64,000 nt of DNA from Fictibacillus halophilus (GCF_016401385.1 NZ_JAEACF010000001.1:1488001-1552000); one strand, 5' to 3'; shown: positions 36,977-45,655, counted from the first letter of the stretch. Numbers and translations: made by a program. The notes: generated by a model from the letters alone, not told the origin.

Positions 36977-37507
36977 TCATTTAACTAACTTATACATCAA
37001 CACATCATCAACATACTCGCCGTTGCCAAACTTAAATTCTCTTACTTTTCGACCTTCCTCTATGAATCCTAGTTTCTTATATAATTCTATTGCTCTAGTA
37101 TTGGTAGAGAACGTACCTAACGTAACTTTTTCAATGACCGGATGCTTTTCAGCCCAAGATAAGAGCTCGTGAATCATAAATTTTCCTATCCCTTTATTTC
37201 TCCATTCTTTCTGTAACATGATGGCAAACGATCCTGTATGGTGCATTCTCATCCTTTCTTGTGACCGAAAAACGATCCATCCCACTACATTTCCGTCAAA
37301 CTCGGCCACAAGCATCGTCTCACGTTCATGCTTTAGAATATTTCGTATCCATTCTTGATGATCTTCTGTGGTCTTGTTAAATTCTTTTGAAACCGCAATA
37401 AAATAATCGTGTTCAGAAATCACTTCACGCTGTATCTGTAGAATAGCTTCTGCATCCTCAACACGAATCGTACGAATGCTTACTTTATGATCTTGTTTAC
37501 TCGACAT
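36977..37507 (-). CDS. GNAT N-acetyltransferase
   Basis: 176 residues. The acetyl-CoA-binding motif A is QKEWRNKGIGKFMIHELL (about 109-126) and motif B is NTRAIELYKKLGFIEEG. The family includes RimI-like and small-molecule acetyltransferases; substrate unknown. GAGGTTAG precedes the ATG. It follows the MBL-fold gene by 25 bases, so the two probably share a message. Confidence 0.88.
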   Translation of the reverse strand: MSSKQDHKVSIRTIRVEDAEAILQIQREVISEHDYFIAVSKEFNKTTEDHQEWIRNILKHERETMLVAEFDGNVVGWIVFRSQERMRMHHTGSFAIMLQKEWRNKGIGKFMIHELLSWAEKHPVIEKVTLGTFSTNTRAIELYKKLGFIEEGRKVREFKFGNGEYVDDVLMYKLVK

Positions 37508-37532
37508 TGTCTAACCTCTTTTTCATAAATAG

Positions 37533-38375
37533 TTATGAGTTTATGACATGATTCTCTTTCATGATGGATTGAACAATATGAATTGAATCCCACTCACCAC
37601 GAGAAAATTTGATGATGGGGAATCGCTTTGGAAAAAGCTTCTCACAAATGGCTTCAGGGGTATTACCTTGATTTTGTAAGAACAATACTTCATGCTGTAT
37701 ACCTAGTAGATAATTTAGTTTTCGTTCAAGTGCCTTCCTTCCATCTTTAACAAACCCCGCATGATTGCAAAACACTTCTTGAAAGTCATACGTTAAAACC
37801 CGTTTCAATGATTGAATAATAGTAGGAATGCTCTCTTCCTCGAGGACCACTTTCGTCCTTTCCATTACATATAGATCACCTGTGAACAGCTGACCTGTTT
37901 CTCGATTTAGAAATGCATGATGATCCAGTGCATGACCTGGAGTAGGTATGGCATCCCAACTCGCATTCCTAGACCGAAATTCACTTGGCATTTTTTGCGC
38001 AAGAAATGGTTTTCTTCTTCCCCAAAAGAACTGTCTGTACAAGGGATAATGTGCTCGTTTCGCACAATAATCAATTGTTTTTTCATCTAAATAGATGGGG
38101 ACTTTTTTTGTTTTCTCTATATAATTCGCACACCCTGTATGATCTTCGTGAAAGTGCGTTATAAAGACTTGGTCAAAATCTGCTTGGTCAATAAATGGTT
38201 TGAAATGCTGATGTAAAGACTGCGCACCGGTATCAATTAATACACCATCCACGAGATAACTGTAAACATTTAGTGAGACACCTTGAAAACGGATCTTTCC
38301 ATTTAAGTAAGAAACATTCTGCTTTTCTCCATACTGAGAGGTTTTCTTCAAAAACACAGCTTTCTCACTCCCCAC
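37533..38375 (-). CDS. MBL-fold metallo-hydrolase
   Basis: 280 residues. The zinc motif HFHEDH lies at 74-79, with later ligands in TPGHALDHH and FTGDLYV. The C-terminal helical part has CNHAGFVKDGRKALERKL, where the final His ligand lies. This glyoxalase-II/RNase-Z-like fold hydrolyses thioesters, lactones or phosphodiesters; the substrate is not evident. The start is uncertain: GTG at the listed end or a later GTG six codons in, which has GGGGAG upstream. Confidence 0.85.
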   Translation of the reverse strand: MGSEKAVFLKKTSQYGEKQNVSYLNGKIRFQGVSLNVYSYLVDGVLIDTGAQSLHQHFKPFIDQADFDQVFITHFHEDHTGCANYIEKTKKVPIYLDEKTIDYCAKRAHYPLYRQFFWGRRKPFLAQKMPSEFRSRNASWDAIPTPGHALDHHAFLNRETGQLFTGDLYVMERTKVVLEEESIPTIIQSLKRVLTYDFQEVFCNHAGFVKDGRKALERKLNYLLGIQHEVLFLQNQGNTPEAICEKLFPKRFPIIKFSRGEWDSIHIVQSIMKENHVINS

Positions 38376-38508
38376 TTCTCTCTTTTTGTTTCGTTACTAT
38401 TTAGACTCTAAGAACTTTAATTCCATAAAAGCCAGTATACTCCTTCCACCCTCATAATCATGTTTTCATTAATCGAAATAATAAGGTATCCCCAACAGTG
38501 TCAGATTA

Positions 38509-38569
38509 TTGGGAAAATTGATGAGGATCTTGTCACTTTATGCTACCCTCTAGCATAGGATTTTCCCAA
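38509..38569. repeat. 61-bp inverted-terminus element, copy A
   Basis: Begins TTGGGAAAAT and ends ATTTTCCCAA (perfect 10-bp inverted ends). An inner dyad TATGCTA / TAGCATA lies at 38539-38557. It sits 61 bases upstream of the rap ATG. A second element of identical length and ends is at 53691. Confidence 0.6.
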
Positions 38570-38629
38570 GTTTTATTTTTCCATTTTATGTTAGATTTAA
38601 ATTACAAGTCTTATAGAAAGGAGTTTTCC

Positions 38630-39709
38630 ATGAACGTCGGAACTAGAGAGCCCATCACACAGTCACTCGAGCGGTGGCATACTGCCATCCGGACAAATCA
38701 CATACAACAATCAGAGAGTATACATAACGAGATTAAGAGTGAAATTACACAGATTAAAGACCCGTCTACACAGTTGTATTATCAATTGTTAAACAGCCGT
38801 TACTTGATTTTGAAGAAAGAACTAACTTCTGCACACGCCATTCTAGATACCTTAAATGATGTTCATCTTAATCGAACTGATATTTTTGGGTACTATATGA
38901 ACTTAATTACTGGAATGCTGTTAACAGCTGAAGGAAATTATGAAATAGCAGAATTGCGTTTTATCCGGGCGTTTAACCTATTAAACGTATTGAACAACAT
39001 GACGGATGATATCGTGCGAGCAGACTTTTATCATAAAGCTGCCGTGTTGTATTATCACATCCGTCAGCCACTCACAGCACTGGATTATGCGAACGAAGCT
39101 TTGAAAACGTTATCTGAAGCGGAAGATTATGAACTGTTTCAATCCGGTTGTGAGAATATTCTGGGTCTTGCTTCTCTATCTTTGAAACAATATGGAAAAG
39201 CAGAAGAACATTTTCTGTGCGCACTTGATCTCGCCAAGCGTATCGATCAGTCATATACCTCACTGATCAAATACAACATCGGTTATCTGTATGCTGAACA
39301 AAACATGTCCGAACTGGCAGTACGCTATTTGTTAGAGGTATTTGAGGAAGAAGAAGCCTTTTATAAGACACACTTCTTATTGTCTCGAGAATTCTATCGA
39401 TTGAATAATGAAGAAAAAGCAATACCGTTCTACAATAAAGGAATCGAGCTCGCGAATGAAGAATATCTTCATCACTTCAAAATTCTGAACGCCTTAAATC
39501 AGACAACAGATATTAACGAGCTTGAACGTATTGTTAAAGAAGGAAACGACTATTTTAAACAACACGAACTCTTTGGTTTCGTAGAAGATTATGCTGGAGA
39601 ACTTGCACAGGTCTTTTTCAACAACGAGAACCACGATAAAGCTAGTTATTATTTTAAAGAGTCTTACGAAGCAAAACGCGCTTTACAAAAAAAGGAGGCA
39701 CTAAAATGA
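38630..39709 (+). CDS. Rap-family response-regulator phosphatase/inhibitor
   Basis: 359 residues from the ATG after AAAGGAG. It has an N-terminal three-helix bundle (about 1-65) and tetratricopeptide repeats (about 90-355, for example ALDYANEALKTLSEAEDYE). Gln48 in STQLYYQLLNSR falls at the position of the catalytic Gln of Spo0F-phosphatase Raps. Rap proteins dephosphorylate Spo0F or block DNA binding by response regulators and are inhibited by a Phr peptide. The stop overlaps the phr start as ATGA, the classic cassette. The target is not predictable. Confidence 0.88.
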   Translation: MNVGTREPITQSLERWHTAIRTNHIQQSESIHNEIKSEITQIKDPSTQLYYQLLNSRYLILKKELTSAHAILDTLNDVHLNRTDIFGYYMNLITGMLLTAEGNYEIAELRFIRAFNLLNVLNNMTDDIVRADFYHKAAVLYYHIRQPLTALDYANEALKTLSEAEDYELFQSGCENILGLASLSLKQYGKAEEHFLCALDLAKRIDQSYTSLIKYNIGYLYAEQNMSELAVRYLLEVFEEEEAFYKTHFLLSREFYRLNNEEKAIPFYNKGIELANEEYLHHFKILNALNQTTDINELERIVKEGNDYFKQHELFGFVEDYAGELAQVFFNNENHDKASYYFKESYEAKRALQKKEALK

Positions 39710-39834
39710 AAAAATTCGCTGCAGGTATCATCATCACTTCACTAGCACTAACGGCTGTGTTTGTTGGACTATCAACAAAATCAGTTGAGCAAGCTGAGCA
39801 TGGTAGAACGTTCTCCCTTTCTCAAAAATTATAA
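39706..39834 (+). CDS. Phr-type signalling prepeptide
   Basis: 42 residues: Lys-containing N-terminus and hydrophobic core MKKFAAGIIITSLALTAVFV, then STKSVEQAEHGRT and a short tail. AAAGGAGG lies before its ATG within the rap end. Phr peptides are exported, cut to five or six residues and re-imported by Opp. By likeness to ERGMT and ARNQT the mature peptide may be EHGRT (31-35) or a near variant, cut after Ala30. A terminator follows. Confidence 0.75.
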   Translation: MKKFAAGIIITSLALTAVFVGLSTKSVEQAEHGRTFSLSQKL

Positions 39835-39848
39835 TACAGGTTGTTAGC

Positions 39849-39887
39849 ACAAAAAACGATCAGAGATTTTCTGATCGTTTTTTTGTG
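39849..39887. terminator. Terminator of the rap-phr cassette
   Basis: CGATCAG / CTGATCG stem within A and T tracts. Confidence 0.85.
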
Positions 39888-39906
39888 CTTAAATTTATAG
39901 GTTACT

Positions 39907-40155
39907 TTATGCTTCTCCAATATTCATTGCTAGCAACAAAAAGAATAAGAAGACAAATGTGATGCTGTTTAACGAAATACCTAGTACAATATTGGTCCAC
40001 TTTTTTGATAATATAGCGAATATTACACCTGATAGAGATAAAACTCCAAATACCAGTAAAAAGATCCCTGGGTATTTGATATTTTCATTTATAAAAAAAG
40101 ATAGAATGATACATATACCCACCATCAAAAGTGAAAGTTTACCATACTTATTCAC
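39907..40155 (-). CDS. Small membrane protein, three helices
   Basis: 82 residues, almost wholly hydrophobic: segments at about 7-22, 29-49 and 56-77. GTG start six bases after GGGGGA. No family recognised; possibly a DUF-type integral membrane protein. Monocistronic, converging on rap-phr and sharing its terminator. Confidence 0.55.
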   Translation of the reverse strand: MNKYGKLSLLMVGICIILSFFINENIKYPGIFLLVFGVLSLSGVIFAILSKKWTNIVLGISLNSITFVFLFFLLLAMNIGEA

Positions 40156-40263
40156 TAGCTATCCCCCATAAAATATATTTACTATAGTATATATCATATT
40201 TATTAATTTGAATTACTTTCCATTAACGTACTCTAATCTAATATCGTGAAATTTTAACTGTTT

Positions 40264-40737
40264 TTATAGATCTTTTAACCAACTCATTCCCATTGTAACG
40301 ATCCATGTGAGAAAAGGTATGGCTAGACTATTTAACGCATTATACCACTTTATTTTTTCATTTCTTCTTTTCAATATCCTATCAGTTATAAAATACAAGA
40401 CAGCGGCCCCTAGACTAAACCAAAGCAAGATTAACCCGAAAATCATATGTAATGCGGCAGAAATAATGATTTCTGCGTTTTTATTTGAAGATTTAATAGA
40501 AATAAATTCTCCAACTTTATCACTAACTACTGATGTTAATACACCATAGATTAATATTGCTGGAAAGCTATACATCATATAAACAGGGATTATTCCAATA
40601 CTGGCAAATACATAGCTTAGAAATGAATTGAAAGATTCATCTCCAAAAGGATCGGGTATAAAGAAGCCTAAAATGATTGCAAAAATTGTGCCAGATAAAG
40701 AAGCCGCTACTATTTTTCTTGATAAAATAAATTTCAC
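40264..40737 (-). CDS. Hypothetical membrane protein behind a histidine kinase
   Basis: 157 residues from a GTG six bases after AGGA (a TTG five codons earlier lacks a site). Four membrane segments: about 9-27, 42-66, 88-115 and 133-152. No family recognised. It starts 30 bases after the KinB-like kinase stop on the same strand, so it is probably co-transcribed and may be its membrane partner. Confidence 0.6.
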   Translation of the reverse strand: MKFILSRKIVAASLSGTIFAIILGFFIPDPFGDESFNSFLSYVFASIGIIPVYMMYSFPAILIYGVLTSVVSDKVGEFISIKSSNKNAEIIISAALHMIFGLILLWFSLGAAVLYFITDRILKRRNEKIKWYNALNSLAIPFLTWIVTMGMSWLKDL

Positions 40738-40767
40738 TCCTGTTCCTACCAACTCGTATCCATACCC

Positions 40768-42006
40768 TCACTTAGAAGGAAGTTTAATCGTAAAAGATGT
40801 CCCCTTCTTCAACTCGCTATCAATCGTAATTCGTCCACCCATCTGTTTTATTATTTGGTGGCATACGGTTAAACCGAGTCCCGTTCCTTTTTCTTTAGTA
40901 GAATAATACGGACTGCCTAGTTTTTTCAGCTGTTCCTTAGACATGCCCATACCGTTATCTTTAATTTCGATACATACATAACCGTTGATATTCTTGAATG
41001 CTAATACCCTAATTTCACCTTTTTCCTTGATCGCTTCAATGGCGTTCTTGATAATATTAATCAATACTTGTTGAATTTCCAGTTTTAGCCCCTCAATTTT
41101 TAGAGAAGGTTCCACGTGTTGCGAAATATGTATACTATTCAAAATGGCATAAGAGTGCATCACATCTATTGATTGTTGAATGGTAGATGAGAGATCAATA
41201 ATTTCGTATTGATCTGTTTGTGGTTTAGCCAGCGCTAAATATTGATTAATGATCTCCTGTGCTCGATCAAGTTCTTCAATCGAAATACTTATGTACATTT
41301 GCTGTTCCTTTGTTAGATCTTCTTTTTGCATCAACTGCATAAACCCTCTTACTGACGTCATAGGGTTTCGAATTTCGTGTGCTACAGAAGCCGCAAGCTG
41401 ACTGACCACGTTCATCTTTTCCGTTCGAAGAAGCTCTTGTCTCATTTCCATCTGCTCGTTCATGTTCTCGATTAAATGCACGACTGCAATTAACGTTGCC
41501 AATACGATTAACGAAGAACTTAATTCAAAAATGAGTTCCTTCTCATCTCCTATTATTAAAAGTGAGATTCCTCTTGTTATTGGAATCAGTGAAAAGAACA
41601 AACTAATCACGGTAATCTTGCCTTTAATGCCGTAACGATGAAAGAGCTTTGTTATGGGCAATAACAATAAACAGAGGACCATGTAATTTCCTAGCAAAAC
41701 GGCTAAGTTCTGATCTGTGAAGTAACCCATCACCAGTAGGACAAATAAGCTTAAATACCCTACCCTTTTCCCACCGTATAAGAACGACAATATGATGGCA
41801 ACCGATTTAAAATCATATTTATAGATTTCAGAATAAACGACTGGCTGGCTCATCGTGAAAACTAAAATGATAAGCATGAGCAAAAAGAATCTCGAAGTAA
41901 CTTTCTTCCGTTCTTCATCTCTTTCGTTAAAGAACACTTGATAAATAAGGATTGTAAAAAGGATAAAGACCACGTGTAAGCACATGCTTTGTATCGACTC
42001 TAACAT
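40768..42006 (-). CDS. KinB-like sporulation-type sensor histidine kinase
   Basis: 412 residues. Six N-terminal membrane helices (about 8-180) include a 5TM_5TMR_LYT-like core (YDFKSVAIILSFLYGGKRVG). A HisKA domain follows with phospho-acceptor His210 in SVAHEIRNP, then HATPase motifs NIIKNAIEAI, DNGMGM and GTGLGL. No response regulator is adjacent, which is typical of phosphorelay kinases that feed Spo0F. Lacks PAS or HAMP domains. Length and layout match KinB (428 residues). The downstream membrane gene takes the place of KinB's kbaA neighbour but is not evidently KbaA. Confidence 0.85.
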   Translation of the reverse strand: MLESIQSMCLHVVFILFTILIYQVFFNERDEERKKVTSRFFLLMLIILVFTMSQPVVYSEIYKYDFKSVAIILSFLYGGKRVGYLSLFVLLVMGYFTDQNLAVLLGNYMVLCLLLLPITKLFHRYGIKGKITVISLFFSLIPITRGISLLIIGDEKELIFELSSSLIVLATLIAVVHLIENMNEQMEMRQELLRTEKMNVVSQLAASVAHEIRNPMTSVRGFMQLMQKEDLTKEQQMYISISIEELDRAQEIINQYLALAKPQTDQYEIIDLSSTIQQSIDVMHSYAILNSIHISQHVEPSLKIEGLKLEIQQVLINIIKNAIEAIKEKGEIRVLAFKNINGYVCIEIKDNGMGMSKEQLKKLGSPYYSTKEKGTGLGLTVCHQIIKQMGGRITIDSELKKGTSFTIKLPSK

Positions 42007-42117
42007 TCTGTTCCCTACTTCCTTGATTTACCTGCCTTACATGATTTTCGACAACTTCTAAGCATATCCTTGTCAAAACGACGAATTTTCTAGGTATTAC
42101 TATCTATAATTTTTATA

Positions 42118-42158
42118 AAAAAATGCACTTCTCCCATTTGGAAGAAATGCACGTTTTT
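42118..42158 (-). terminator. Terminator of the small Nudix gene
   Basis: TGCATTTCTTCC / GGAGAAGTGCA stem followed by seven T on the minus strand. Confidence 0.8.
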
Positions 42159-42177
42159 TACCTAATTCAGATTAATA

Positions 42178-42582
42178 TTAGAAAGCTCTACTAAAAACTT
42201 GTCCTCGAAAACGTAAAGCATCCTGTGCTCGAATACGCTGACTCTCACTCAATTCACCTATATCGACCCATTTGTAGTCAGAGTGTTCTGTGCTGAGAAC
42301 AATTTCAGCATCTTCTGAGATCATACATCGGAATATCGCTGCTTGAGTGTTAATTGTACTGTGATAATATAATCCCGTTAAAACAGGATCTATCACATCA
42401 ATACCAAGCTCTTCTCTACATTCGCGGAACAATGCCTGATGAATCGTTTCACCTGAATCCACAGCACCCCCAGGCAAACTCCAACCTTTGTTTCCGTAAG
42501 TTCGTTTTAACAATAGCACCTTATTCTCTGCGTTAAATATCATGGCATGAGAACCGAATCGAAACGTATCAAGAATCGTCAA
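42178..42582 (-). CDS. Nudix hydrolase (MutT-like)
   Basis: 134 residues. Nudix box GGAVDSGETIHQALFRECRE with ELGI (about 38-61) is complete. TTG start six bases after AGAGGG. It probably hydrolyses a nucleoside diphosphate derivative; substrate unknown. Single gene. Confidence 0.85.
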   Translation of the reverse strand: MTILDTFRFGSHAMIFNAENKVLLLKRTYGNKGWSLPGGAVDSGETIHQALFRECREELGIDVIDPVLTGLYYHSTINTQAAIFRCMISEDAEIVLSTEHSDYKWVDIGELSESQRIRAQDALRFRGQVFSRAF

Positions 42583-42648
42583 ATGAATCCCTCTTCTATT
42601 AATATTGTATAGTGAGGTTAATTCTATTTAACAACAAAGTTCTCCTTC

Positions 42649-42963
42649 TTAGCTAATCAGTTTAAGTCCAACTGCAGCACTAAGCACCATTGCCATGAAC
42701 AGAATTCTTAGACCATTTTTTGATTCACCATAAAATAAGATTCCTACAAGTCCCGAACCTACAGTACCGATACCTGTCCAGATCGCATAAGCGGTACCCA
42801 TCGGTAATGATTGCATTGCAAAACTCAACAAAAGAAAGCTGCTACTAAATCCTATAACAAGAACAAGAAATGAAAGAATGTTTCTTCTTTTTGCAACAAG
42901 GTTCATTCCTGTAACACCCACTACCTCAAACAGACCTGCAAACACCAGAAAGATCCAGCCCAT
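42649..42963 (-). CDS. ykkD: YkkD-like SMR-family efflux subunit
   Basis: 104 residues and four membrane helices. The SMR motifs are seen: LFEVVGVTGMN (catalytic Glu13 in TM1), MGTAYAIWTGIGTVGS and the C-terminal AVGLKLIS. It pairs with the upstream gene as a YkkCD-type heterodimer; in B. subtilis YkkCD exports guanidinium. It begins at the last base of the partner's stop. Last gene of the operon. Confidence 0.88.
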   Translation of the reverse strand: MGWIFLVFAGLFEVVGVTGMNLVAKRRNILSFLVLVIGFSSSFLLLSFAMQSLPMGTAYAIWTGIGTVGSGLVGILFYGESKNGLRILFMAMVLSAAVGLKLIS

Positions 42964-43304
42964 TAGTGAACCCCTCCTTCTGATTTTGGTTTTCCTGTTA
43001 CTAATTTAAGTCCCATAACTCCTGCAAGAAGAACAAGAATGAGTATAATTTTCAACATTTTAAAAGGCTCACCGAAAACAAGCATTTCCATCAAAACTGT
43101 CCCACTTGCTCCTAATCCGGTAAATACGGCATAAACTGTACCCACAGGAAGTTTATTCGTAGCCAAAATAAGAAGCGCAAAAGAAAAGATGATGGCAATT
43201 GTGGTTCCCGTCCACGTTAAGAAATTATATGAATGCTTTAAACCAATTACCCAACACACTTCAAACACTGTACCTAATAGAACATAAGCCCACGCACGAT
43301 TCAT
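42963..43304 (-). CDS. ykkC: YkkC-like SMR-family efflux subunit
   Basis: 113 residues and four helices. [20 protein letters not shown] (Glu16 region) and [19 protein letters not shown] match YkkC of B. subtilis closely. It follows the TetR gene by two bases. The B. subtilis gene is controlled by a guanidine-I riboswitch; none is present here, and a TetR regulator takes its place. Confidence 0.88.
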   Translation of the reverse strand: MNRAWAYVLLGTVFEVCWVIGLKHSYNFLTWTGTTIAIIFSFALLILATNKLPVGTVYAVFTGLGASGTVLMEMLVFGEPFKMLKIILILVLLAGVMGLKLVTGKPKSEGGVH

Positions 43305-43306
43305 TA

Positions 43307-43891
43307 CTATTCACCACTTTCACTACTAATACCCCGCCAGAAAACGGACCATGACTGTTTCGATCTTTTTTGCAGTCGTTCTGGAATTCCATAGATTAAC
43401 TCAACAAGAAGTCCATCTAACATCGTAAGAAACGCAAGAGCTGCTGTTTCGGGTGTAACATCCGGTCTTAATTCATCCGAATGTTGTTCGATAAATGACG
43501 TAAATAAACGCTCCAAATGATCAACAAATTTGTTGCTGCCCGCTTTTATCACTTCTTCATGCTGCACTGGCGGGTAAAAAGACGTTCGCATAAAAAACTT
43601 CATATTGTTGTTTTGTTCGAATCGATCTAAATACTCTATTAAAAATCTAAATAATACATCTTTCAGTGCATGAGATTGCTGATTTTGTATAAATTGTTTA
43701 ACAAAATCTATTTCACAATCTGTTGCATCTTTAAACGTTTGTATATAGAGATCATCCTTACTCTTAAAGTGCGTGTAGATCGATTGCTTCTTTATGCCTA
43801 CCTCATTTGCGATTATTGCCAAAGAAGCACCCTCATAACCGAGTTGTGCAAACTGGACGAGCGCTATTTGTTTTAATTGATCATAAGTCAT
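43307..43891 (-). CDS. TetR-family regulator of the SMR pair
   Basis: 194 residues. N-terminal helix-turn-helix ([20 protein letters not shown], about 22-41) and a C-terminal ligand domain (TetR_C_11-like). It leads the operon and has AAGGTGG seven bases before its ATG. A consensus promoter with a dyad at its start site precedes it, so it probably represses its own operon until bound by an exported cation or drug. Confidence 0.9.
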   Translation of the reverse strand: MTYDQLKQIALVQFAQLGYEGASLAIIANEVGIKKQSIYTHFKSKDDLYIQTFKDATDCEIDFVKQFIQNQQSHALKDVLFRFLIEYLDRFEQNNNMKFFMRTSFYPPVQHEEVIKAGSNKFVDHLERLFTSFIEQHSDELRPDVTPETAALAFLTMLDGLLVELIYGIPERLQKRSKQSWSVFWRGISSESGE

Positions 43892-43906
43892 TAGGAAACC
43901 ACCTTC

Positions 43907-43920
43907 CGAACGGTCGTTAG
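43907..43920. promoter_or_regulatory. Operator candidate of the TetR-ykkCD operon
   Basis: CGAACG-GT-CGTTAG imperfect dyad placed at or just after the expected start of transcription and 16 bases before the ATG. Confidence 0.55.
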
Positions 43921-43923
43921 TTA

Positions 43924-43951
43924 ATCATATCACACTATTCTATAAAGTCAA
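43924..43951 (-). promoter_or_regulatory. Sigma-A promoter of the TetR-ykkCD operon
   Basis: TTGACT, 16-base spacer, TATGAT on the minus strand, with the operator dyad immediately downstream. Confidence 0.75.
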
Positions 43952-44035
43952 TTTTTCGTAACGGTTTAAACTTGCCTCATGGGTGCCAAAATGTGGTATC
44001 ATTATTTTTGGTAAAATAATGAAAAACAGGAATGA

Positions 44036-45226
44036 GTGCGGTACATGGAGACTCCCAACAGTAAAACATTTATAGATAAATTGGATTACGGAATTCTATT
44101 TATACTCTTCTTATTATCAATTATTAGCTTAATGTTCATCTATAGCGGCCAACAATCAGGTCAGTATAATGATAATTTTGTTCCAAAGCAGATATTTTGG
44201 TACACATTAAGTACCATTTTGATGTTAGCTATAGCGAGGCTTGATTTTGAGCAACTTAAAAGAATGTCTTGGTATTTCTATGGCATTGTTTTATTTTTTA
44301 TTGTGATGTTAATTTTTGCACCAGAAAGTATTGCAAAGCCGATCAACGGTTCAAAAGCGTGGTATCAATTACCTTTCCTTGGCTCTTTTCAGCCTTCTGA
44401 ATTTATGAAGATCGCTTTGATCTTAGTTCTCAGTAATATCGTTGAATCTCACAATTACCAATATATTCAGCGAACGATAAAATCGGATCTATATCTAATT
44501 TACAAAATAGGACTAGCAAGTTTAGCTCCTATTATCTTTGTCGCCATCCAGCCAGATTCAGGAATGATCATGCTCTACCTTTCCATCATTCTGTCCATCA
44601 TATTCATATCAGGTGTAAGCTGGAAGATCATTTTGGCGGTTATCTCATTGCCATCTATCGTCTTGACAGCATTAATCGTCATCTATTTTAAATTTAATGA
44701 CTTTTTTCAGACGAAACTGCTCGTCTTACTTCTTCCTCACCAACGAAGTAGGATAAACGGCTGGTTAAATCCGTTTGAATACACCGACCAAGGATACCAA
44801 ACGAAACAAGCGATTACAGCGATCGGTTCAGGTTGGTATTCCGGTAAGGGATGGATGGAAGGAATCATGTATGTACCTGAAGCTCACACTGATTTTATCT
44901 TTTCCATTATTGGTGAAGACACAGGTTTTCTCGGTACATCCATCGTAGTAAGTCTATTCTTCTTATTAATCTATAAAATCGTAATATTAGGCGTAAAGTC
45001 TAATTACTCGTTTGGCGGGTATATGTGTTCTGGCATAATCGGACTTCTTTCGTTCCAGATTTTTCAGAATGTAGGCATGAATATTGGTTTGTTGCCGGTA
45101 ACAGGGGTTACGCTCCCTTTTTTGAGTTATGGAGGCAGCTCACTTTTGTCTAATATGATGTTAATGGGGATTGTACTCGGAGTAAGTGTGCAGACGAATC
45201 GATATATGTTTGAGATTGATCAGTAA
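44036..45226 (+). CDS. FtsW/RodA/SpoVE-family peptidoglycan polymerase
   Basis: 396 residues and about 10 membrane helices. The SEDS motifs are seen: NGSKAWYQL and SFQPSEFMKIALIL, PEAHTDFIFSIIGED (with the catalytic Asp region) and the C-terminal GLLPVTGVTLPFLSYGGSSL. SEDS proteins polymerise lipid II with a class B PBP. Its size and the absence of division or PBP neighbours fit a RodA/YwcF-like accessory member more than FtsW. The GTG start after AGGA is uncertain; an ATG three codons on is the alternative. Single gene with terminator. Confidence 0.9.
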   Translation: MRYMETPNSKTFIDKLDYGILFILFLLSIISLMFIYSGQQSGQYNDNFVPKQIFWYTLSTILMLAIARLDFEQLKRMSWYFYGIVLFFIVMLIFAPESIAKPINGSKAWYQLPFLGSFQPSEFMKIALILVLSNIVESHNYQYIQRTIKSDLYLIYKIGLASLAPIIFVAIQPDSGMIMLYLSIILSIIFISGVSWKIILAVISLPSIVLTALIVIYFKFNDFFQTKLLVLLLPHQRSRINGWLNPFEYTDQGYQTKQAITAIGSGWYSGKGWMEGIMYVPEAHTDFIFSIIGEDTGFLGTSIVVSLFFLLIYKIVILGVKSNYSFGGYMCSGIIGLLSFQIFQNVGMNIGLLPVTGVTLPFLSYGGSSLLSNMMLMGIVLGVSVQTNRYMFEIDQ

Positions 45227-45254
45227 ATAAGGTGAAGATGAACGTAATAATTGG

Positions 45255-45292
45255 GAAAACGACCGGATAATAATCTGGTCGTTGTTTTTTTC
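45255..45292 (+). terminator. Terminator of the SEDS gene
   Basis: AACGACC / GGTCGTT stem with a 12-base loop, then G and seven T. Confidence 0.85.
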
Positions 45293-45320
45293 AATGGAGT
45301 TTTTTAATGGTGTTTTCAGT

Positions 45321-45393
45321 TAATCTGTCCGTTTGGGATCATAATCTGTCCAATCTTGTTCTTAATCTGTCCATTTCCCTCATTAATCTGTCC
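45321..45393. repeat. Four TAATCTGTCC units at an exact 21-bp period
   Basis: Identical ten-base units begin at 45321, 45342, 45363 and 45384. Spacers between them are not conserved. In frame they would give seven-residue repeats on either strand (NLS on plus, GQI or DRL on minus), but no good start or ribosome site supports translation. Confidence 0.8.
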
Positions 45394-45474
45394 ATTTTCA
45401 ATTATTATAAATCAACAATCAGTTGCTTAACTTACACCACCTCAACATACCCCCACTCCAATGTGCAAACAGAT

Positions 45475-45508
45475 AAAAAGCACTCCTCTCATTAGAAGAA
45501 GTGCTAAC
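45475..45508 (-). terminator. Terminator after the exported peptide gene
   Basis: AGCACT / AGTGCT stem extended by TCTTCT / GAGAGG-type pairing, then five T on the minus strand. Confidence 0.75.
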
Positions 45509-45517
45509 TAACACAAT

Positions 45518-45655
45518 CTATTCACTCGTTTGAAGTATCTTAGTTACATTAACTGATTCCTTCAATTTAGGACTTCCTGCGTTATCCGCAAATCCGAAAA
45601 TACTAAACAATACAATCGTCATACCAAGTAAGAATTTCTTGTTTATTTTCATCAT
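45518..45655 (-). CDS. 45-residue exported peptide coupled to a histidine kinase
   Basis: Signal-peptide-like start MMKINKKFLLGMTIVLFSIF, possible cleavage after GFA, then a polar tail DNAGSPKLKESVNVTKILQT. The ATG overlaps the kinase stop as ATGA, so it is translated with the kinase, and a terminator closes the operon. It could be a signal sensed by the kinase, a pheromone precursor or a small extracytoplasmic accessory protein. No family recognised. Confidence 0.6.
   Translation of the reverse strand: MMKINKKFLLGMTIVLFSIFGFADNAGSPKLKESVNVTKILQTSE

Noticed and set aside
43892..44035. Guanidine-I riboswitch upstream of the SMR operon
   Set aside because: The leader is too short (about 30 bases from promoter to ATG) and contains a TetR-type dyad instead.
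45307..45495. 62-codon frame across the 21-bp array
   Set aside because: No ribosome site, and its repetitive NLS content follows from the array; treated as non-coding repeat.
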